A stretch of DNA of 64,000 nucleotides from Turicibacter sp. TJ11 (lineage in GTDB: Bacteria > Bacillota_I > Bacilli_A > MOL361 > Turicibacteraceae): positions 335,861 to 399,860 of the forward strand of contig NZ_CP069349.1 of NCBI RefSeq assembly GCF_021497505.1, given 5' to 3'. The translations under genes and the position numbers were made by a program. The notes under the pieces were generated by a model that worked only from the letters and a program-made list of their open reading frames with translations, was not told where the DNA came from and searched no databases. Positions 62,593 through 64,000 of this stretch are shown here, one piece after another (the first letter of the stretch is position 1; each line of letters starts with the position of its first letter).

Positions 62593-63091
62593 ATTCAGTA
62601 TTATCAACGATTGTTTCATTTGTTTCAGGTGATGAGCTTGTCGCACTTGAAGAAGAAAGAATTTGGTCTTGAAGCTCGGCTACTATTTGTTTGAGCTCAT
62701 TAATTTCATTGCGAAGTTCTTTTTTTTCAATCTCCGCAATTTTTGCTTGACGACGTTGCTCAAGCTCCTGTAAATAAAATCCCTGCTCGGCAATATATTC
62801 GATATTAGTTGCAATGACCTCTAAAAAGTTACCAATGGCTTCTTGCTCTTCTGGACGTTTTGCTTCCATAGCGATAAAAATAGCGATAAGGTAGCCGAGT
62901 GTCACAAAAGTATAAGGATCAAGTGAAAGTAAAAAAGGTAAGAATGGTGGACATTCCGGTGGAACCCGATCTTTTGCATTTACTTTTTCTTCAGTTTGAC
63001 CTAACCCTTGGTCGATATCGTTTTCATTTGGAATAAAGCTAGAAGTAGGTTCAGTAGGAGAGGGAGGAGGTGGAGCGAAAGCCTCGCGCAT
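62591..63091 (-). CDS. Proline-rich head, coiled-coil protein of unknown function
   Basis: 166 residues. Order: a Pro-rich, acidic head (about 1-45, PPPPSPTEP), PECPPFLPFLLSLDPYTFVTLGYLIAIFIAM with one membrane-like segment (about 52-75), then a long coiled coil (about 85-145, ELRNEINELKQIVAELQDQ) and a Ser/Thr tail. No known domain. The neighbourhood of spore-surface genes makes a spore-coat or exosporium role possible, but that is a guess. AAAGGAGGG precedes the ATG. Confidence 0.55.
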   Translation of the reverse strand: MREAFAPPPPSPTEPTSSFIPNENDIDQGLGQTEEKVNAKDRVPPECPPFLPFLLSLDPYTFVTLGYLIAIFIAMEAKRPEEQEAIGNFLEVIATNIEYIAEQGFYLQELEQRRQAKIAEIEKKELRNEINELKQIVAELQDQILSSSSATSSSPETNETIVDNTE

Positions 63092-63321
63092 AATAAATAA
63101 CCCTCCTTTAAAATCATACGTAAACTAAGTATAGTGATTGACCTATTATAAGTTATGATAAATTCAGTAGAATGGTATCTTAATTTAAGTCATTTAGATC
63201 ATTAATCATGATGTTTTTAGTTATACTAAGTAAAAATTTACAGTTTTAATCGGCATGACGTATGAAATATTCTCCCAAAGATACACTAATGGATGATAAA
63301 TGATTTAAAGGAGTGACAAGG

Positions 63322-63954
63322 GTGAAGCAATGGATTCAAATACTATTTATCATGTTGGTTGTTGTGTTAAGTGGGTGTCGTTCTCAAGAACAAAAGGCAC
63401 TTTTTAGTGATTTAAATCATCAAATTACTAATCAGAATGCATGTAACATTAATAATGAAACATTAACGAATTTAATCAGTACGGAAACGGCTATTTATAA
63501 TGAAATCATCGAAAAAGGATTTGATTCTTTTGAGGATATTTCCCCTTTACTTGAAGAAGGGAAAAAGAACGTTGAAGAAAGTTCTAAGTACTTAAATGAC
63601 TATCAAACGTGTATTTTGCAAAATCAGATAAATGAGCAGATGGTAACAGAAGAAATCAATTTAATCAAAGATCCAACCATTAAACAAGCCACAGAGGAAT
63701 TGGTTACAAAGTATGTGCAGTATGAAGCGAGTTTAAATGAGTATGTGGAGTCCCTACTCACTTTAAATGAAGCAGAAGCTTTATTTTATAATGAAGTAAA
63801 TGAAACGACGACGATTTCTAAGCTCGATGAGTTGATGACGAAGATGAATACAGCTATTGAGAACGCTCAAATGAATTATTTAACTCATCAAGAAAGTTTA
63901 GCAGACTTTAATAGTAGCTATACTTCGTATTATGAAAAATACATGAGATCATAA
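63322..63954 (+). CDS. YkyA-like putative cell-wall-associated lipoprotein
   Basis: 210 residues. Signal peptide with lipobox VLSGC (Cys 19), followed by a mostly helical body: LISTETAIYNEIIEKGFDSF, then EDISPLLEEGKKNVEESSKYL, which resembles the YkyA family of Bacillota. YkyA proteins are surface lipoproteins of unknown role. AAAGGAG eight bases upstream selects GTG 63322; a GTG at 63313 overlaps that site. Confidence 0.65.
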   Translation: MKQWIQILFIMLVVVLSGCRSQEQKALFSDLNHQITNQNACNINNETLTNLISTETAIYNEIIEKGFDSFEDISPLLEEGKKNVEESSKYLNDYQTCILQNQINEQMVTEEINLIKDPTIKQATEELVTKYVQYEASLNEYVESLLTLNEAEALFYNEVNETTTISKLDELMTKMNTAIENAQMNYLTHQESLADFNSSYTSYYEKYMRS

Positions 63955-63987
63955 ATGATGAATCTAAGAGAAAGGAGAGGCTATTAC

Positions 63988-64000
63988 AAAGGAGAGGTAA
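63988..64000 (+). promoter_or_regulatory. Ribosome-binding site at the right edge
   Basis: AAAGGAGAG a few bases before the window ends suggests that a gene starts just outside. Confidence 0.4.

Noticed and set aside
1-64000. tRNA, rRNA, CRISPR array, prophage
   Set aside because: I looked for the typical patterns by eye and saw none; a covariance-model scan would settle tRNAs and small RNAs.

Overview
The window is AT-rich, low-GC Gram-positive (Bacillota) chromosome. It is densely packed and has no rRNA, tRNA or CRISPR that I can see. Gene content points to a spore-forming, facultatively fermentative relative of the Bacilli/Erysipelotrichia boundary. It includes a Com-type pseudopilus operon, the MEP isoprenoid enzymes IspG/IspH, zinc-ribbon L32 and L33, L-lactate dehydrogenase, CotX/CotV-like spore-surface proteins and a small acid-soluble-protein-like ORF. 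Turicibacter is my best guess; this is inferred from gene style and content, without a database search.

Region 1 (0-7.2 kb): Mrp-type P-loop ATPase, tmcAL, the yceD-rpmF pair, a choline-kinase-like phosphotransferase, a VanZ-family membrane protein with a large extra domain, and an M15-type peptidase. Region 2 (7.3-23.7 kb) holds ispH, a cshB-like helicase, nfo, a DUF2624-like protein, ispG, sodA, a class B PBP, rpmG, ldh, glucokinase, an MBL hydrolase, aroK and comGA-GG. Apart from ldh this is largely the gene set of one B. subtilis chromosomal segment, so it looks like an inherited core block. The comG genes overlap or nearly touch and run into aroK.

Region 3 (23.7-35.2 kb) carries secreted and membrane proteins (Tim44-like, lipoprotein, DUF975), an FAD-dependent oxidoreductase, a YdcF-like protein, an ArsR-type metal sensor, an amidase with SPOR-like tail, a 1025-residue SH3b/GH73 autolysin and a YgjP-like metallopeptidase. 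Region 4 (35.2-39.7 kb) is a small accessory island: an intact IS1380-type transposase, a membrane-anchored Mrr-like nuclease, a frame-shifted IS630-type element, and debris of unidentified genes on both sides of it.

Region 5 (39.7-55.4 kb) has a peptide-binding protein, an ABC-F ATPase, a degenerate nucleotidyltransferase-like protein, a nuclease-helicase fusion, a MarR-regulated heterodimeric ABC exporter, a diverged sugar-phosphate transferase, pepT, signal peptidase I, an RluD-type pseudouridine synthase and a cytidine deaminase. Region 6 (55.4-64 kb) has a ParB-like protein overlapping tail-to-tail with a catalytically dead paralogue of the Mrr-like protein, a SASP-like ORF behind a sigma-G-like promoter, a group 2 sigma-70 factor, a pirin, two CotX-like proteins, galE, a second VanZ protein, a coiled-coil protein and a YkyA-like lipoprotein.

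The most unusual items are the intact/dead pair of membrane Mrr-like proteins, a long hairpin that would mask the ribosome-binding site of an 18-residue ORF near 7.3 kb, the paired CotX-like genes, and the non-canonical start of comGF. Many promoters here are of the extended -10 type (TGnTATAAT). Start codons were chosen by ribosome-binding-site position, so several differ from the longest open frame.
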